64,000 nt of DNA from DASSFG01 sp035547915 (lineage in GTDB: Bacteria > Planctomycetota > Planctomycetia > Pirellulales > JAICIG01), in NCBI GenBank assembly GCA_035547915.1, contig DASZTS010000029.1, forward strand, positions 62,001 to 126,000, written 5' to 3'. Of the stretch, positions 18,177 through 27,168 are shown piece by piece. The translations under genes were made by a program, and so were the position numbers. The notes under the pieces are model-generated. The model was not told the DNA's origin. It did no database searches and saw nothing but the letters and a program-made list of their open reading frames with translations. Numbering within the stretch: position 1 is the first letter of the stretch; every line of letters starts with the position of its first letter.

Positions 18177-18950
18177 TTGCAAATCCTGCTGACCAACGAC
18201 GACGGAATCTATGCACCGGGTTTGGCCGCGCTCGAACAGGAGTTGCGTCGCCTGGGCGATGTGTGCGTGGTGGCACCCGCGGTCGAACAGAGCGGCGTCG
18301 GGCACTCGATCACCTTCTTGAGCCCGCTCGTGGTCAAGGAATTCTTCGACGGCGACCGCCGTCGCGGGTGGGCCGTCGAGGGGAGCCCGGCCGACTGCGT
18401 CAAGCTCGGCATCTTCGAGTTCTGCCCGCATCGGCCCGACCTGGTGGTGAGCGGCATCAACGGAGGGCTCAACGCCGGGATCAATGTCCTCTATTCGGGA
18501 ACGGTGGCGGCGGCGATCGAGGGTGCGTTCTTCGAGATCACCAGCATCGCCGTATCGCTCGAATTCAACGAGCACGCACGCTTCGATCGGGCCGCCCGTT
18601 TGGCCCGCGAGGTGATCGAACAGATCCTGCGGAAGAAAGGACCGTCGCCGCAGCTCTACAATTTGAATATTCCGACGGCCGCCCTCGAGCGGCCTCCCGA
18701 GCTGCGTGTCGTGCCGATGGGCGTGGTGCGATACGGCGAGAAGTACCAAAAGCGACAAGACCCGCGCGGAAGGCCCTACTACTGGGCCGTCAACGAACCG
18801 CCCCCGCCACGCACCGAGCACGAGACCGATCTGAGTGCTTTGGCCGCCGGTTATGTTACACTAACTCCGTTGGACTTCGACCTGACGAAGCGGACCGTCC
18901 TGGCCGAAATGGAGCGCTGGTCCGTTCCCCTGCCGCCCTGGCAGGCGTAG
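18177..18950 (+). CDS. surE: 5'/3'-nucleotidase SurE
   Basis: 257 residues. Stationary-phase survival phosphatase acting on nucleoside 5'- and 3'-monophosphates with a divalent metal. The metal-binding Asp pair is in LLTNDDGI at residues 4-11, the Ser in EQSGVGHSIT and the Asn in SGINGGLNAG, all at the family spacing. Start is a TTG at 18177; no in-frame ATG lies upstream or near, and the first codons already encode the conserved QILLTNDDG strand. A weak GGAAAG precedes it. The following lipoprotein gene starts 49 bases later on the same strand. Confidence 0.95.
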   Translation: MQILLTNDDGIYAPGLAALEQELRRLGDVCVVAPAVEQSGVGHSITFLSPLVVKEFFDGDRRRGWAVEGSPADCVKLGIFEFCPHRPDLVVSGINGGLNAGINVLYSGTVAAAIEGAFFEITSIAVSLEFNEHARFDRAARLAREVIEQILRKKGPSPQLYNLNIPTAALERPPELRVVPMGVVRYGEKYQKRQDPRGRPYYWAVNEPPPPRTEHETDLSALAAGYVTLTPLDFDLTKRTVLAEMERWSVPLPPWQA

Positions 18951-18999
18951 GAACCGGCGCAACGGACGATCGATCTTGGCCGCGCTGGAGTAACGAGTC

Positions 19000-19653
19000 A
19001 TGAGAAGTCAGTTGTCTTTCATCGCCCTCGGTCTGATCATCTGCGCCGGTTGCGGCGATATCGGAGGCAACCGCCGCAATGCGAGCGGCAGCGTGGCCGG
19101 CACGGGTCTGGTCGGCGCCGATCCCAACGCTGCGGGGACCACGTCGACACCACCGGCGGCGGCGACTCCGGCTGGAATACAGGCCGTCACGGGCGACGCG
19201 TCGGCGCCCGGCTCGATGTCAGGGCCGCCCCCAGGTGCCGGGTCGATGGCGGGACCGCCCCCAAATCTACCAGGCGTCAATCCCGCGCCTGCGGGCGAAG
19301 GCGGATCGCTACCCGGGTTGCCGGGTGTCAATTTGCCCGGTCAATCGCAGCCCAACGTTGTGACCGAGAAGGCGCAGGCCGGCGCAACGGGCAAGGGGAA
19401 TTACGGCCCCGGAGTGGTGACGACGCCTATCAGCGTCTATTTTCAGGCACAAGAACGGCTCATCTTCGACACGGTCACCCATGTCATGCAGATCTACGAA
19501 GCCGACCACGGCCACAAACCGAAGACCGAAGAGGCGTTCATGAAGGAAATCATCGAAGCCAACCAGATTCGCCTACCGCAACTCCCGCCCGGTTCAAAGT
19601 ACAAATACGATCCGCAGAGCGGCGAATTACTGGTCGAACGTCCGCAGCAATAG
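19000..19653 (+). CDS. putative lipoprotein, unknown function
   Basis: 217 residues. The N-terminus MRSQLSFIALGLIICAGC looks like a lipoprotein signal, though the box reads CAGC with Cys rather than Leu at -3, so lipidation is likely but not certain. Residues ~20-130 are low-complexity and rich in Gly, Pro and Ala. The C-terminal ~85 residues are ordered-looking (YFQAQERLIFDTVTHVMQIYEADHGHKPKTEEAF), ending in a short beta-like segment. GGAG lies nine bases before the ATG. It ends five bases from the convergent gene on the other strand. No function recognised. Confidence 0.75.
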   Translation: MRSQLSFIALGLIICAGCGDIGGNRRNASGSVAGTGLVGADPNAAGTTSTPPAAATPAGIQAVTGDASAPGSMSGPPPGAGSMAGPPPNLPGVNPAPAGEGGSLPGLPGVNLPGQSQPNVVTEKAQAGATGKGNYGPGVVTTPISVYFQAQERLIFDTVTHVMQIYEADHGHKPKTEEAFMKEIIEANQIRLPQLPPGSKYKYDPQSGELLVERPQQ

Positions 19654-19658
19654 GCCCC

Positions 19659-20291
19659 CTACGAGCGGTCATCCGGTTTCTCTCGCTCGTCGAGAGGAGC
19701 GGTCGATGGGTGGCCCGCGTGCGGGATACCGCGCAGCTCGGGCACCACATCGGGCGCGGGCGAACCGGGTGCCGCACCGTGCGGTCGGATCGTACTCGCG
19801 TCGAGGCGATCCCAGGCATCGCGCGACGCGTGACGAGCGGTATCCCACCCGAGATGCGGCGTGGCGGTGGTCCAGCCTTGCCGTAGATCGGGCTCGACTT
19901 CTTCGAAAGTGCGCCCAGCGTGCGTCCGCCACGATTCCCACCCGTACCGATACGCGGGCTCGAAGCGTTCGTACGAATCTTCGGATCCGACGTAGGGACG
20001 CGTGCGAAAATGTTCGCGCCAATAAGCGTCTTCGGCCGTCGGGTTGTACGATTCGGCGATATCCTTTCCGGCCATGCCACCGATGATCGCACCGGCCACC
20101 GCGCCGACCGCCGCCCCGACCGGTCCGGCTGCGGCGCCGATGGCCGCCCCAGTTATGCCGCCGCCCGTCGCGCCCAGCCCCACGCCCATCGGATGCGAAC
20201 CCGGTTCATGGGTGATCGGGTCCGGGTTGATTGCCTTGGTATGTCCTTGGTTGAGTTGCGTGTCTTCCGGTTGAATCATTTCTTCAGCCAT
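19659..20291 (-). CDS. glycine-zipper hypothetical protein
   Basis: 210 residues with AGGAG seven bases before the ATG. No signal peptide. Residues ~36-75 form a glycine zipper of two short hydrophobic helices (GAAIGAAAGPVGAAVGAV, IIGGMAGKD). The next ~80 residues contain the PYRYGWES-like segment FEPAYRYGWESW and FEEVEPDLRQGW, a pattern I associate with uncharacterised stress-type proteins of soil bacteria. The tail is Pro- and Asp-rich. Glycine zippers suggest membrane association or oligomerisation. Function unknown. It stands alone, convergent with the lipoprotein gene. Confidence 0.75.
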   Translation of the reverse strand: MAEEMIQPEDTQLNQGHTKAINPDPITHEPGSHPMGVGLGATGGGITGAAIGAAAGPVGAAVGAVAGAIIGGMAGKDIAESYNPTAEDAYWREHFRTRPYVGSEDSYERFEPAYRYGWESWRTHAGRTFEEVEPDLRQGWTTATPHLGWDTARHASRDAWDRLDASTIRPHGAAPGSPAPDVVPELRGIPHAGHPSTAPLDEREKPDDRS

Positions 20292-20449
20292 GGTTCGTCT
20301 CCTGTATGCGCAAAGGGAGAACGCTCCGCGTTTCTCGGTGTTTTCAACGGATCAGCGATGCGCCGCCACGAAGGCCCGCGGGCTGCTGCACGCGCAGCCG
20401 CAGTTTGTGCAGCCAGTCATCCGCAAGAATCGAAGCGACACCTTTTTAG

Positions 20450-21511
20450 TTAGGATGTCGCAAACTTCGTGCCCGGCGTCGAGGCAACGAGCTGGTCGCG
20501 GTAGGCAAAAAGGGCGGGCGTGCCGCCCGTATGGACGAAGACCACCGGGCGATCGGCCGGCAACCGACGACCTCGCGCATCATCGACCAGAGCGGCGAGC
20601 GCCTTCGAGGTATAAACCGGATCGACGAGGATACCCTCCGTTCGTGCCAGCAGGTCGAACGCTTCGTGGCCCGCCGGCGAGATAATGCCATAGCCCGGCG
20701 CGATATAGTCGAGCGTCGTTATCACGTCGGACGGCTCGACAAGCGGCGGAAGACCGATGAGTTCGGCAGTCTGGTTGGCCGTGTGGGCCAGATCGGTCGC
20801 ATGGTCCCACGGCCAGCGAAGGGGCGCGACGATGCGGATGGCGATCTCGGAACCGAGTGCCGCCTTGCCCAGCAACAGGCCCGCCGCGGTGGAGCCTGCC
20901 GATGAAACGTAGATCGCACTCGGAGAGATCCCTTCGCGCTGGCACTGTTCGACGATCTCGGCGAAACAGAGTGCATAGCTGGCCGCCGCCCGCGGCTTGA
21001 CCACGTCGTTCTCCCAGCAGTAGACGCGCTTACCCTCCGCACGCAACGCGTCCGCCTTCGCCGCGATCCGCTCATATAGTTCCGGCCCGAGCGGAAGATC
21101 GACAATCTCGACCGTCGCACCGAGCAAGTAGTCGAGCAGCAGATTGCCTTGTACGTCGACGGCGTGGCCACCGCTGCCAAGCATCAGATGGCAAGGCAAA
21201 CCGAGCTTGGCGCAGGCCGCGGCCGTCTGGCGGCAATTGTTCGATTGGACTCCCGCCCCCCAGACCAACATTTCGGCCCGCTGCTCGAGCGCGTGTCCCA
21301 GCAGGAACTCGTTGTGCCGCGCCTTGTTCCCTCCGAACGCCAGCCCGGTGCAATCGTCGCGCTTGATCCAAACGGGCGGCCCATCGATCGCGGCGCTGAA
21401 GCGCGGTAACTCTTCGAGCGGGGTCGGTAGATGGGCTAATGCCACGCGCGGCAAGCGTTCCACCGCGCGGCGCAAGTCAGAGATGGATATTGCTTGCCGA
21501 GTGGCGGGCAT
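20450..21511 (-). CDS. PLP-dependent D-cysteine desulfhydrase / ACC deaminase family enzyme
   Basis: 353 residues from the ATG at 21511, GGAG nine bases upstream. PTPLEELPRFSAAI and WIKRDDCTGLAFGGNKARHNE (Lys63 should hold pyridoxal phosphate) are family hallmarks. VQSNNCRQTAAACAKLG and a C-terminal HTGGTPALFAY complete the fold-type II site. Members deaminate D-cysteine to pyruvate, H2S and ammonia, or open 1-aminocyclopropane-1-carboxylate. The family residues that separate these reactions cannot be judged here; D-cysteine desulfhydrase is the more common annotation. The frame is open upstream to 21694 without a better start. No obvious partner genes. Confidence 0.88.
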   Translation of the reverse strand: MPATRQAISISDLRRAVERLPRVALAHLPTPLEELPRFSAAIDGPPVWIKRDDCTGLAFGGNKARHNEFLLGHALEQRAEMLVWGAGVQSNNCRQTAAACAKLGLPCHLMLGSGGHAVDVQGNLLLDYLLGATVEIVDLPLGPELYERIAAKADALRAEGKRVYCWENDVVKPRAAASYALCFAEIVEQCQREGISPSAIYVSSAGSTAAGLLLGKAALGSEIAIRIVAPLRWPWDHATDLAHTANQTAELIGLPPLVEPSDVITTLDYIAPGYGIISPAGHEAFDLLARTEGILVDPVYTSKALAALVDDARGRRLPADRPVVFVHTGGTPALFAYRDQLVASTPGTKFATS

Positions 21512-21679
21512 CGGTTCGGCTCCGGTACGGCGGGCACCACGATGCCGAATATTGCCGGCCGTGGCGACCGATTGATCCAGGTCGCCATTCTGACGGGGCC
21601 AATCCGCGCTGACAAGCGGGCAACGCAGGGCAGCGAGCGCTCGACTTGCATCAGCGTCTGAATCGCACCGGCCCCACGA

Positions 21680-21714
21680 AGGCGGCGGCGTCAAAGAGAG
21701 ACGCTCCGCCGCCT
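21680..21714. terminator. strong GC-rich hairpin, possible terminator
   Basis: A 13-bp stem with a 7-base loop and a two-base CT bulge (AGGCGGCGGCGTC / GACG-CT-CCGCCGCCT). It lies 97 bases past the end of the Gly/Tyr-rich gene on its strand. No U-tract follows on either strand, so intrinsic termination is uncertain. Confidence 0.35.
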
Positions 21715-21810
21715 CCTACTCCATCGCTTCGATCGATCGGGTCAGTTAGCCAGATTGAAAGACAAGCTCTGACAAGTCTCTTGACGAATCGTTGGGGCAA
21801 ATCGACCTGA

Positions 21811-22131
21811 CTAAAAACCACCGCCGAACCCGGCCGAAATACCAAATCCCGGACCGCCGACACCCAAGCCAATGCCCGAGGGGGCGTACCCGTAGCCGTA
21901 CATCGGCGCGTAGGCGCCCGGATAACCGTAGATGCCCGGGTACCCGTAGCCATAACCGTAAGCCGGATAGCGGGCCATGTATGGGTAACCGCCTCCGTAG
22001 TAACCGTAATGACGGCCGTAACCGCCGCCATAGCCGCCCCCATAAAAGCCATGGTGATGGTGGGCCCAAGCCGGCGCGGCGCCAAACAGCAATGTGGCCA
22101 CTAAAACAACCGGTAGTAGAAAGCGTTTCAT
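21811..22131 (-). CDS. small Gly/Tyr-rich secreted protein
   Basis: 106 residues with GGAGG eight bases before the ATG at 22131. A clear signal peptide (MKRFLLPVVLVATLLFG ... AWA) is cleaved before HHHHGFYGG. The mature part is almost wholly Gly, Tyr and Pro in GYGYGYPG-like repeats, ending GPGFGISAGFGGGF. Such proteins are common in planctomycetes and are likely extracellular or periplasmic and disordered. The run of four His at the mature N-terminus could bind metal. No enzymatic function is expected. Confidence 0.8.
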   Translation of the reverse strand: MKRFLLPVVLVATLLFGAAPAWAHHHHGFYGGGYGGGYGRHYGYYGGGYPYMARYPAYGYGYGYPGIYGYPGAYAPMYGYGYAPSGIGLGVGGPGFGISAGFGGGF

Positions 22132-22478
22132 GACTGGTTCCTCCTGATAACGAGGCCGGGCCGTGCGACCCTCGCCGACTCTCTCGTTTTCCGATACTTT
22201 GTCTAAGCAAGGGGCATGCCAACATCTCCGGGGACGGAAAGAAGCCTGCAATTCACGGCAATCTTGCGGGTCGGGTTCACCGGTCGCCGCCGGACTTCAC
22301 AGAGAAGCGCCCTCAAAACGACAACAGCCGCTCGGCCCCGTTTGCGACGCATAAACTTGCCGGCCGGATGCCAACCTATTACGCTGGTTCTGGTGCCGCC
22401 GGCACAGGTCGCAAAACCCGCACGGTCGCCGGCACACGAGAGATGTCGGTTCATTCTGCAAAAGAGGAAAACTTCCCG
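22132..22478. other. divergent intergenic region
   Basis: 347 bases between the divergent Gly/Tyr-rich and LRR genes. It should hold both promoters. I see no tRNA, repeat or convincing promoter box; short frames here have no family signature. Confidence 0.5.
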
Positions 22479-23336
22479 ATGAAGCGCGTATGCCCCCTTT
22501 CGCTCGCGGTGGCCTGGGTCTTGGTCGTCGCGGCCGATGCGGCCCTGGCCGGACCGTTCCCCGACAAAAACCTGGAAACGGCCGTGCGTGCGACGTTGTT
22601 CGACAAACGCGATCCGAATACCGAGTTGACGGACGATGACCTCCGCAAGGTGTTCATCCTCGAAGCCAAGGGCAAACAGATTCGCGACCTCACCGGCCTC
22701 GAGAAATGTACCAATCTGGCCCTGATCAACCTGGCCCAAAACGAAGTGGCCGACATCAACCCTTTGAAGAATCTGGCCAATCTGCAATCGCTCGACCTGT
22801 CGCAGAACAAGCTAGCCGATGTGGGCCCGCTGGCAGGACTCAAGGCGCTGCAGTATGTCGAGCTATCGAACAACCAGATCGCGTCGCTCCCCTCGCTCGA
22901 AGCGCTCAGCAAGCTCTCGGCCCTCTACCTGGCCGGCAACAAAATCTCCGATCTCGCACCGCTGGGCAAGCTCACCAAGCTCTCATCGCTCGATCTGGCC
23001 AAGAACCAGGTAGTGAACTTGGCCCCGATCGCTGAGCTGAAGGACGTGTCGCTCCTGAGGCTGAACGACAACCAGATCGAAGACATCTCGACGATCGGTA
23101 ATTTCAAGCGGCTCGGCATGCTCTTCCTAGAACGGAACAAGATTCAGGATCTGTCGCCGCTCGTTGCATCGGCCAAGGCCGATGCGGAGGGAGAGAAACG
23201 CTTCGCCCCGTACCTGCGTCTTTACCTGGCCGACAATCCGCTCAGCGATGCCGCCAAGAATGAGCAGTTGACGGCCTTGAAGAGTTACGGTGTGCGGTTG
23301 CCGGAACAACAAGCACCCGCCGAGAAATCGCTGTAG
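22479..23336 (+). CDS. secreted leucine-rich repeat protein
   Basis: 285 residues from the ATG at 22479, GAGG eleven bases upstream. A signal peptide (CPLSLAVAWVLVVAADAALA) is followed by FPDKNLETAVRATLF, the cap seen in many bacterial LRR proteins, then about eight 22-residue repeats of the form L-x-x-L-x-L-x-x-N-x-I-x-D-I-x-P-L. Protein binding at the cell surface or in the periplasm is the general role of this internalin-like fold; a partner is not evident. The gene ends 33 bases before the convergent ATPase gene. Confidence 0.88.
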   Translation: MKRVCPLSLAVAWVLVVAADAALAGPFPDKNLETAVRATLFDKRDPNTELTDDDLRKVFILEAKGKQIRDLTGLEKCTNLALINLAQNEVADINPLKNLANLQSLDLSQNKLADVGPLAGLKALQYVELSNNQIASLPSLEALSKLSALYLAGNKISDLAPLGKLTKLSSLDLAKNQVVNLAPIAELKDVSLLRLNDNQIEDISTIGNFKRLGMLFLERNKIQDLSPLVASAKADAEGEKRFAPYLRLYLADNPLSDAAKNEQLTALKSYGVRLPEQQAPAEKSL

Positions 23337-23337
23337 G

Positions 23338-23359
23338 GTCGGCTCTGCCGAACGCCGAC
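23338..23359. terminator. hairpin between convergent genes
   Basis: GTCGGC at 23338-23343 pairs with GCCGAC at 23354-23359 across a 10-base loop, placed exactly between two convergent genes. It could serve both strands, but no T-tract is present. Confidence 0.3.
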
Positions 23360-23369
23360 GGGCGAAGAA

Positions 23370-24848
23370 TTACATCACGGCGAAGTAGTTCTCGACGGCG
23401 AAATCGAAGTTCTCCGGCGACATGAGGGGCGTCTCCCCTTGGAAGTCGCAGAGATTCTTGATCTGCAGTAGCAGGTCGCGCGGCTGACAACAGCGGAACG
23501 GCCGGCCGACGTAGTGCGTGCGAATCAGGTAGTCGACGGCGTCCCCGTTGAATTCGAAGCCCAGCTTGGGTGCCAGCACGCGGAACAACTGCCGGAACTC
23601 GCTCTCCGTCGGATCGATCACGTCGATCTTGTAGGGAATGCGGCGCAAAAAGGCGTCGTCGCACAGGTCCTTCGGCTCGAGGTTGGTGGAGAAGACCACG
23701 AGCTGATCGAACGGCACTTCGATCTTCTTGCCATTCGGCAGGTTCAAGAAGTCGTAGCGCTTTTCCAGTGGCACGATCCAGCGGTTGAGCAATTCGTCGG
23801 TGGTCATCCGCTGGCGGCCAAAGTCGTCGATCACCAGCGTGCCGCAGTTGCTCTTGAGCTGCAAGGGCGATTCGCAGATGTTCGTCCCCGCGTTGAGCGT
23901 CACTTCCAGCGAGGCCATCGTCAATTCGCCGCCCACGATGATCGTGGGCCGCTTGATGCGCACCCAGCGCTTGTCGATCTGCCGGTTGTCGATCAGCCCG
24001 TCGGCCTTTTCGAGCGGAACTTCTTCGTGATTGCTGGGGTCGAACAGCCGCAGGATTTCGCCTTCGACGATGATCGCCCGGGGGATCCAGATGTGGCTGC
24101 CGAAGGCCCGCGTGATCCGCTCGGCGATGCTCGATTTGCCGTTGCCCGGCGCCCCGTACAAGAACATGCCACGGCCCGAGTTGATGGCCGGCCCCAGCCG
24201 GGCGAACATGCGAGGACTTAGCAGCAGGTCGGCGAACGCCCGTTCGAGGTCTTCCTTCGTCGGGCGTTGCCGGGTGAGCGATTGGGCGCGGACGCTGGCT
24301 ACGTAATCTTCCAGGGCGACCGGCGCCGAACCGAAATAGGTGCAATGGTCGGCATAGCGGCGCCCTCGCTCACGCCCCAGGTCGGTAAGCTGATACAGAT
24401 AGTCGTTCATCGGCGCCGTGTCGCGATAGACGACGAGCTGATCGGTCTTGAGTTGCCGCAGCACCTCCTCGACGATCTTGAACGGCAACCTGATCTGCGC
24501 GGCCACGTCTCGTCCGCTGGCCGTGCCGCTGGCCAACAGGAATTTCATCACCAGCGCTTCGGCCAGACCGTCGTTCACGCCGGCTTCGCGCAGCGACGCG
24601 GGTTCGAGCGGCAGGTATTCGCCCGGTGGCGCCGCCGCTTCATTCGTCGCAGGGGCTACCATCCGCTTCACCCGCCCCAGCAACTCGTCGAGCTTCTGGT
24701 CGGCCTCGGGCTGACGATTGGCCGATTTTGGCGCGACGGCCACCGCTTTCGGCTCGGTGGCGGCCAGGGCCGCCCAGGCGTCGGCGCCGGTCGCATCGGT
24801 TTTACTGATCAGACTTTGCAGCAGGCTGTCGGGCGACGTTTCAGCCAT
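23370..24848 (-). CDS. AAA ATPase with N-terminal winged-helix region
   Basis: 492 residues from the ATG at 24848. Residues 1-75 are low-complexity. Residues ~95-165 look like a winged helix (SGRDVAAQIRLPFKIVEEVLRQL). Walker A is GAPGNGKSS at 232-240, and LVIDDFGRQRM is Walker B-like. A later NLEPKDLCDDAFLRRIPYKI segment carries a sensor and arginine-finger pattern. It is a cytoplasmic ATP-driven remodeller of unknown target; the gene neighbourhood gives no hint. The wHTH plus AAA layout differs from RuvB and MoxR. The frame is open upstream to 25037, overlapping the esterase gene; the ATG just before the acidic SPDS start is preferred. Confidence 0.82.
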   Translation of the reverse strand: MAETSPDSLLQSLISKTDATGADAWAALAATEPKAVAVAPKSANRQPEADQKLDELLGRVKRMVAPATNEAAAPPGEYLPLEPASLREAGVNDGLAEALVMKFLLASGTASGRDVAAQIRLPFKIVEEVLRQLKTDQLVVYRDTAPMNDYLYQLTDLGRERGRRYADHCTYFGSAPVALEDYVASVRAQSLTRQRPTKEDLERAFADLLLSPRMFARLGPAINSGRGMFLYGAPGNGKSSIAERITRAFGSHIWIPRAIIVEGEILRLFDPSNHEEVPLEKADGLIDNRQIDKRWVRIKRPTIIVGGELTMASLEVTLNAGTNICESPLQLKSNCGTLVIDDFGRQRMTTDELLNRWIVPLEKRYDFLNLPNGKKIEVPFDQLVVFSTNLEPKDLCDDAFLRRIPYKIDVIDPTESEFRQLFRVLAPKLGFEFNGDAVDYLIRTHYVGRPFRCCQPRDLLLQIKNLCDFQGETPLMSPENFDFAVENYFAVM

Positions 24849-24999
24849 AAAACGAGGGGGTGGGCCGCTGGAGGTTATCGTGCACCAGAACTCTACGTCC
24901 CTCCACCGGGCCGTCAAATCGGCAGCCACCGGTGGGCGTTCTGACCCGTTCGAACAACTCGCAAGGCCCGACCCCCTGGGGCGGCAACGGACTTTATGG

Positions 25000-27168
25000 T
25001 CATCTGAGTGTGTTCGTTTTCTCCTTCTCCGTAGCACCGACCGAGAACGCCGCTTTCGGCCACTTCAATCGCTCAACCACGTCGGCCGGGTATCGCCAGC
25101 GGTCCGCGTCGGTTGCAAAAAGCTCGATGGCCACTCCCCGCTCGGCAACCAGCGCCATGACCTGCGGCAGGTCGAGAAAGCGCAAGACGTTCAACAGATC
25201 GGGTCCAGCAGCATGCGTTACCGGGGGATTAAACAAGGCCAGCGACGACACAGGGGGTTCGAAGAGCGTGGCATACACGGTCGGCACGCTGGTATCCGCG
25301 CCGGCGAACAATGCGAGCCGCGCATCGGCATACGTGTTGGCACGGCCCGTCGTCGCGCTCGGCTCCGACGGCATCGAGCGAATCGCCTGCAAGGCGCGGC
25401 GCACGTCCCAGGCCTGCATGCCGGCCAGCGTCTGCCCCAACAGCATGAAGCGCCGCCGGTTCTGAATCTGTTTCTGTTCGGTTGCATTCCAGGCATGCGG
25501 GCCGAGCCCGCGCGGGAAGAAGAGGACCGCCAGGGCATTGTCGGGCAACGCGGCCGACTCGGTCCCCTCGACAACGGGCGGCAAACCGACCGTGTCGGCC
25601 CGATCGCCGAAAGCGTTCCGCAGCCGTGCGAGCATCTTCTGCCCCAGCGGATTGTCGACGCCGATCGAGACATGGACATCGGTCCCATTTTTCAACGGCA
25701 CGTCACGGCAGACAAACAGGCGCAGCGGCAAGCCCGGCTGACTTTCGAAGTCATAGACCCGTGCGACCAGGTTGCCCTCGCCGGCGGCGGCAACCTCGGT
25801 CGGCCGGGCCGGCTGAGACTCCGCTGGCCAGCCCCGAAAGCTCTTTTCCTTGAGCGACGTCAGCCAGCCGTCGCGTAGGGCAACCCACTCATTCTGGTTC
25901 TCGGGCACGGGCGGCGCCGCGGCCGACGGAACAAAGACTTCGTGCACGCGAGTGTTGATCTGGTCGGCCGGCGGACCGTCGCGAAATACCTGGAGCTCCT
26001 CGGGCGTGAAGTACTTCACTCCCGTGTTCTCGACGAGCGATTCTTCGTCCCCCTTCAAAAAGCGGTTCAACCAGCGGAAGGCGGCAACCTGCAATTCCTG
26101 GATGTCCTTATGCCCGCCCGCGCTGATTTGCAGTCCGAGCTTGTCGTCGGCGCCATGCAGCCGATAGATGCGTCGCACCTTCGCATGCAACCGTTCGACG
26201 CCATCGAGCGGAAAGATGCCGTCGCTATCGGTATTAGCGATCAACAGGGGGCGAGGCGCCACAAGCGCCGCCACCTGCGCATAATCCCAGCGATAGGTGT
26301 TCACCATGAACATGCAGTCGCAGTGCCCTTCCACGCAGCCGTCGACCACATGGTTTTGCAGGTCGGTGATGCCCGCCACGGGCACGGCCGCCTTGATCCG
26401 TTCATCGAGGGCGGCGATCCACCAGGAATAGGCCCCGCCGCCCGAGCGTCCCGTCACGCCCAGTCGTTCGCCGTCGACCTCCGGCCGCGACTGCAAGTAG
26501 TCGAGCGCACGCACGCAATTCCAGGCCTCGACCCCGGCCGGGGTGTAGCCCCGCGAGTTCCACCACCACATCCCCTCGCGGTAGGTGCCGTGGTGCAAAC
26601 CCTCGATCTCGCCGAGTTGCAGGGTATCGATCGTCAGGCAGACATAGCCGTTACGCGCAAACCAACCGCCGTGGTGTTGATAGGCCGTCTTGTTGCCATA
26701 GCTCACACCGTCCTTCTTCACCTGCGCGTGGCCACAAACGTACAGCACGGCCGGTACCGGCTTGTCGAGTCGCTTGGGCAGATAGAGATTGCCCGTCACA
26801 TACAGGCCGGGCCGCGATTGGAAGTGCAGGTTTTCGACGGTGAACCACTCGGTCTCGTGCCGGCCGGTGATCGTCGCCTCGAGGTCGGTCCGTTCCGGCC
26901 GCGGATCGAGCCCCAACATCTCGGCGAGCTGCCGGCGGTATTCCGCACGTTGCGAAGTCCAATCCTCGAGCGTCTTCACATCTGCCAGGCAATCGTTCGC
27001 CAGCTCGGCCGCCTCGGCCCGAAAGCAATCGGCCAGCATACGATCGCCCGGCCCGTCATCGCCGGACGACTCGGCGCCCAGCGACAGAACGAGCGCGCAC
27101 AGCATCGCCAAGCCCGTTGTTGTCACGATCCCTCGGATGCGGGAAGTGCACATGTTGGACACCCTCAT
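25000..27168 (-). CDS. secreted alpha/beta-hydrolase (acetyl xylan esterase-like)
   Basis: 722 residues. Signal peptide at ~1-33 (GLAMLCALVLSLGAES). The hydrolase domain spans ~85-385: an oxyanion-type VLYVCGHAQ strand, nucleophile Ser in VTGRSGGGAYSW and a C-terminal SAGGHKDI His region. The GDEE... linker leads to a second, more diverged ~290-residue domain without a clear GxSxG, perhaps a degenerate hydrolase. Related planctomycete proteins are called acetyl xylan esterase or prolyl-oligopeptidase family. The start ATG overlaps the stop of the upstream gene as ATGA, so the two are translationally coupled. Confidence 0.85.
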   Translation of the reverse strand: MRVSNMCTSRIRGIVTTTGLAMLCALVLSLGAESSGDDGPGDRMLADCFRAEAAELANDCLADVKTLEDWTSQRAEYRRQLAEMLGLDPRPERTDLEATITGRHETEWFTVENLHFQSRPGLYVTGNLYLPKRLDKPVPAVLYVCGHAQVKKDGVSYGNKTAYQHHGGWFARNGYVCLTIDTLQLGEIEGLHHGTYREGMWWWNSRGYTPAGVEAWNCVRALDYLQSRPEVDGERLGVTGRSGGGAYSWWIAALDERIKAAVPVAGITDLQNHVVDGCVEGHCDCMFMVNTYRWDYAQVAALVAPRPLLIANTDSDGIFPLDGVERLHAKVRRIYRLHGADDKLGLQISAGGHKDIQELQVAAFRWLNRFLKGDEESLVENTGVKYFTPEELQVFRDGPPADQINTRVHEVFVPSAAAPPVPENQNEWVALRDGWLTSLKEKSFRGWPAESQPARPTEVAAAGEGNLVARVYDFESQPGLPLRLFVCRDVPLKNGTDVHVSIGVDNPLGQKMLARLRNAFGDRADTVGLPPVVEGTESAALPDNALAVLFFPRGLGPHAWNATEQKQIQNRRRFMLLGQTLAGMQAWDVRRALQAIRSMPSEPSATTGRANTYADARLALFAGADTSVPTVYATLFEPPVSSLALFNPPVTHAAGPDLLNVLRFLDLPQVMALVAERGVAIELFATDADRWRYPADVVERLKWPKAAFSVGATEKEKTNTLR

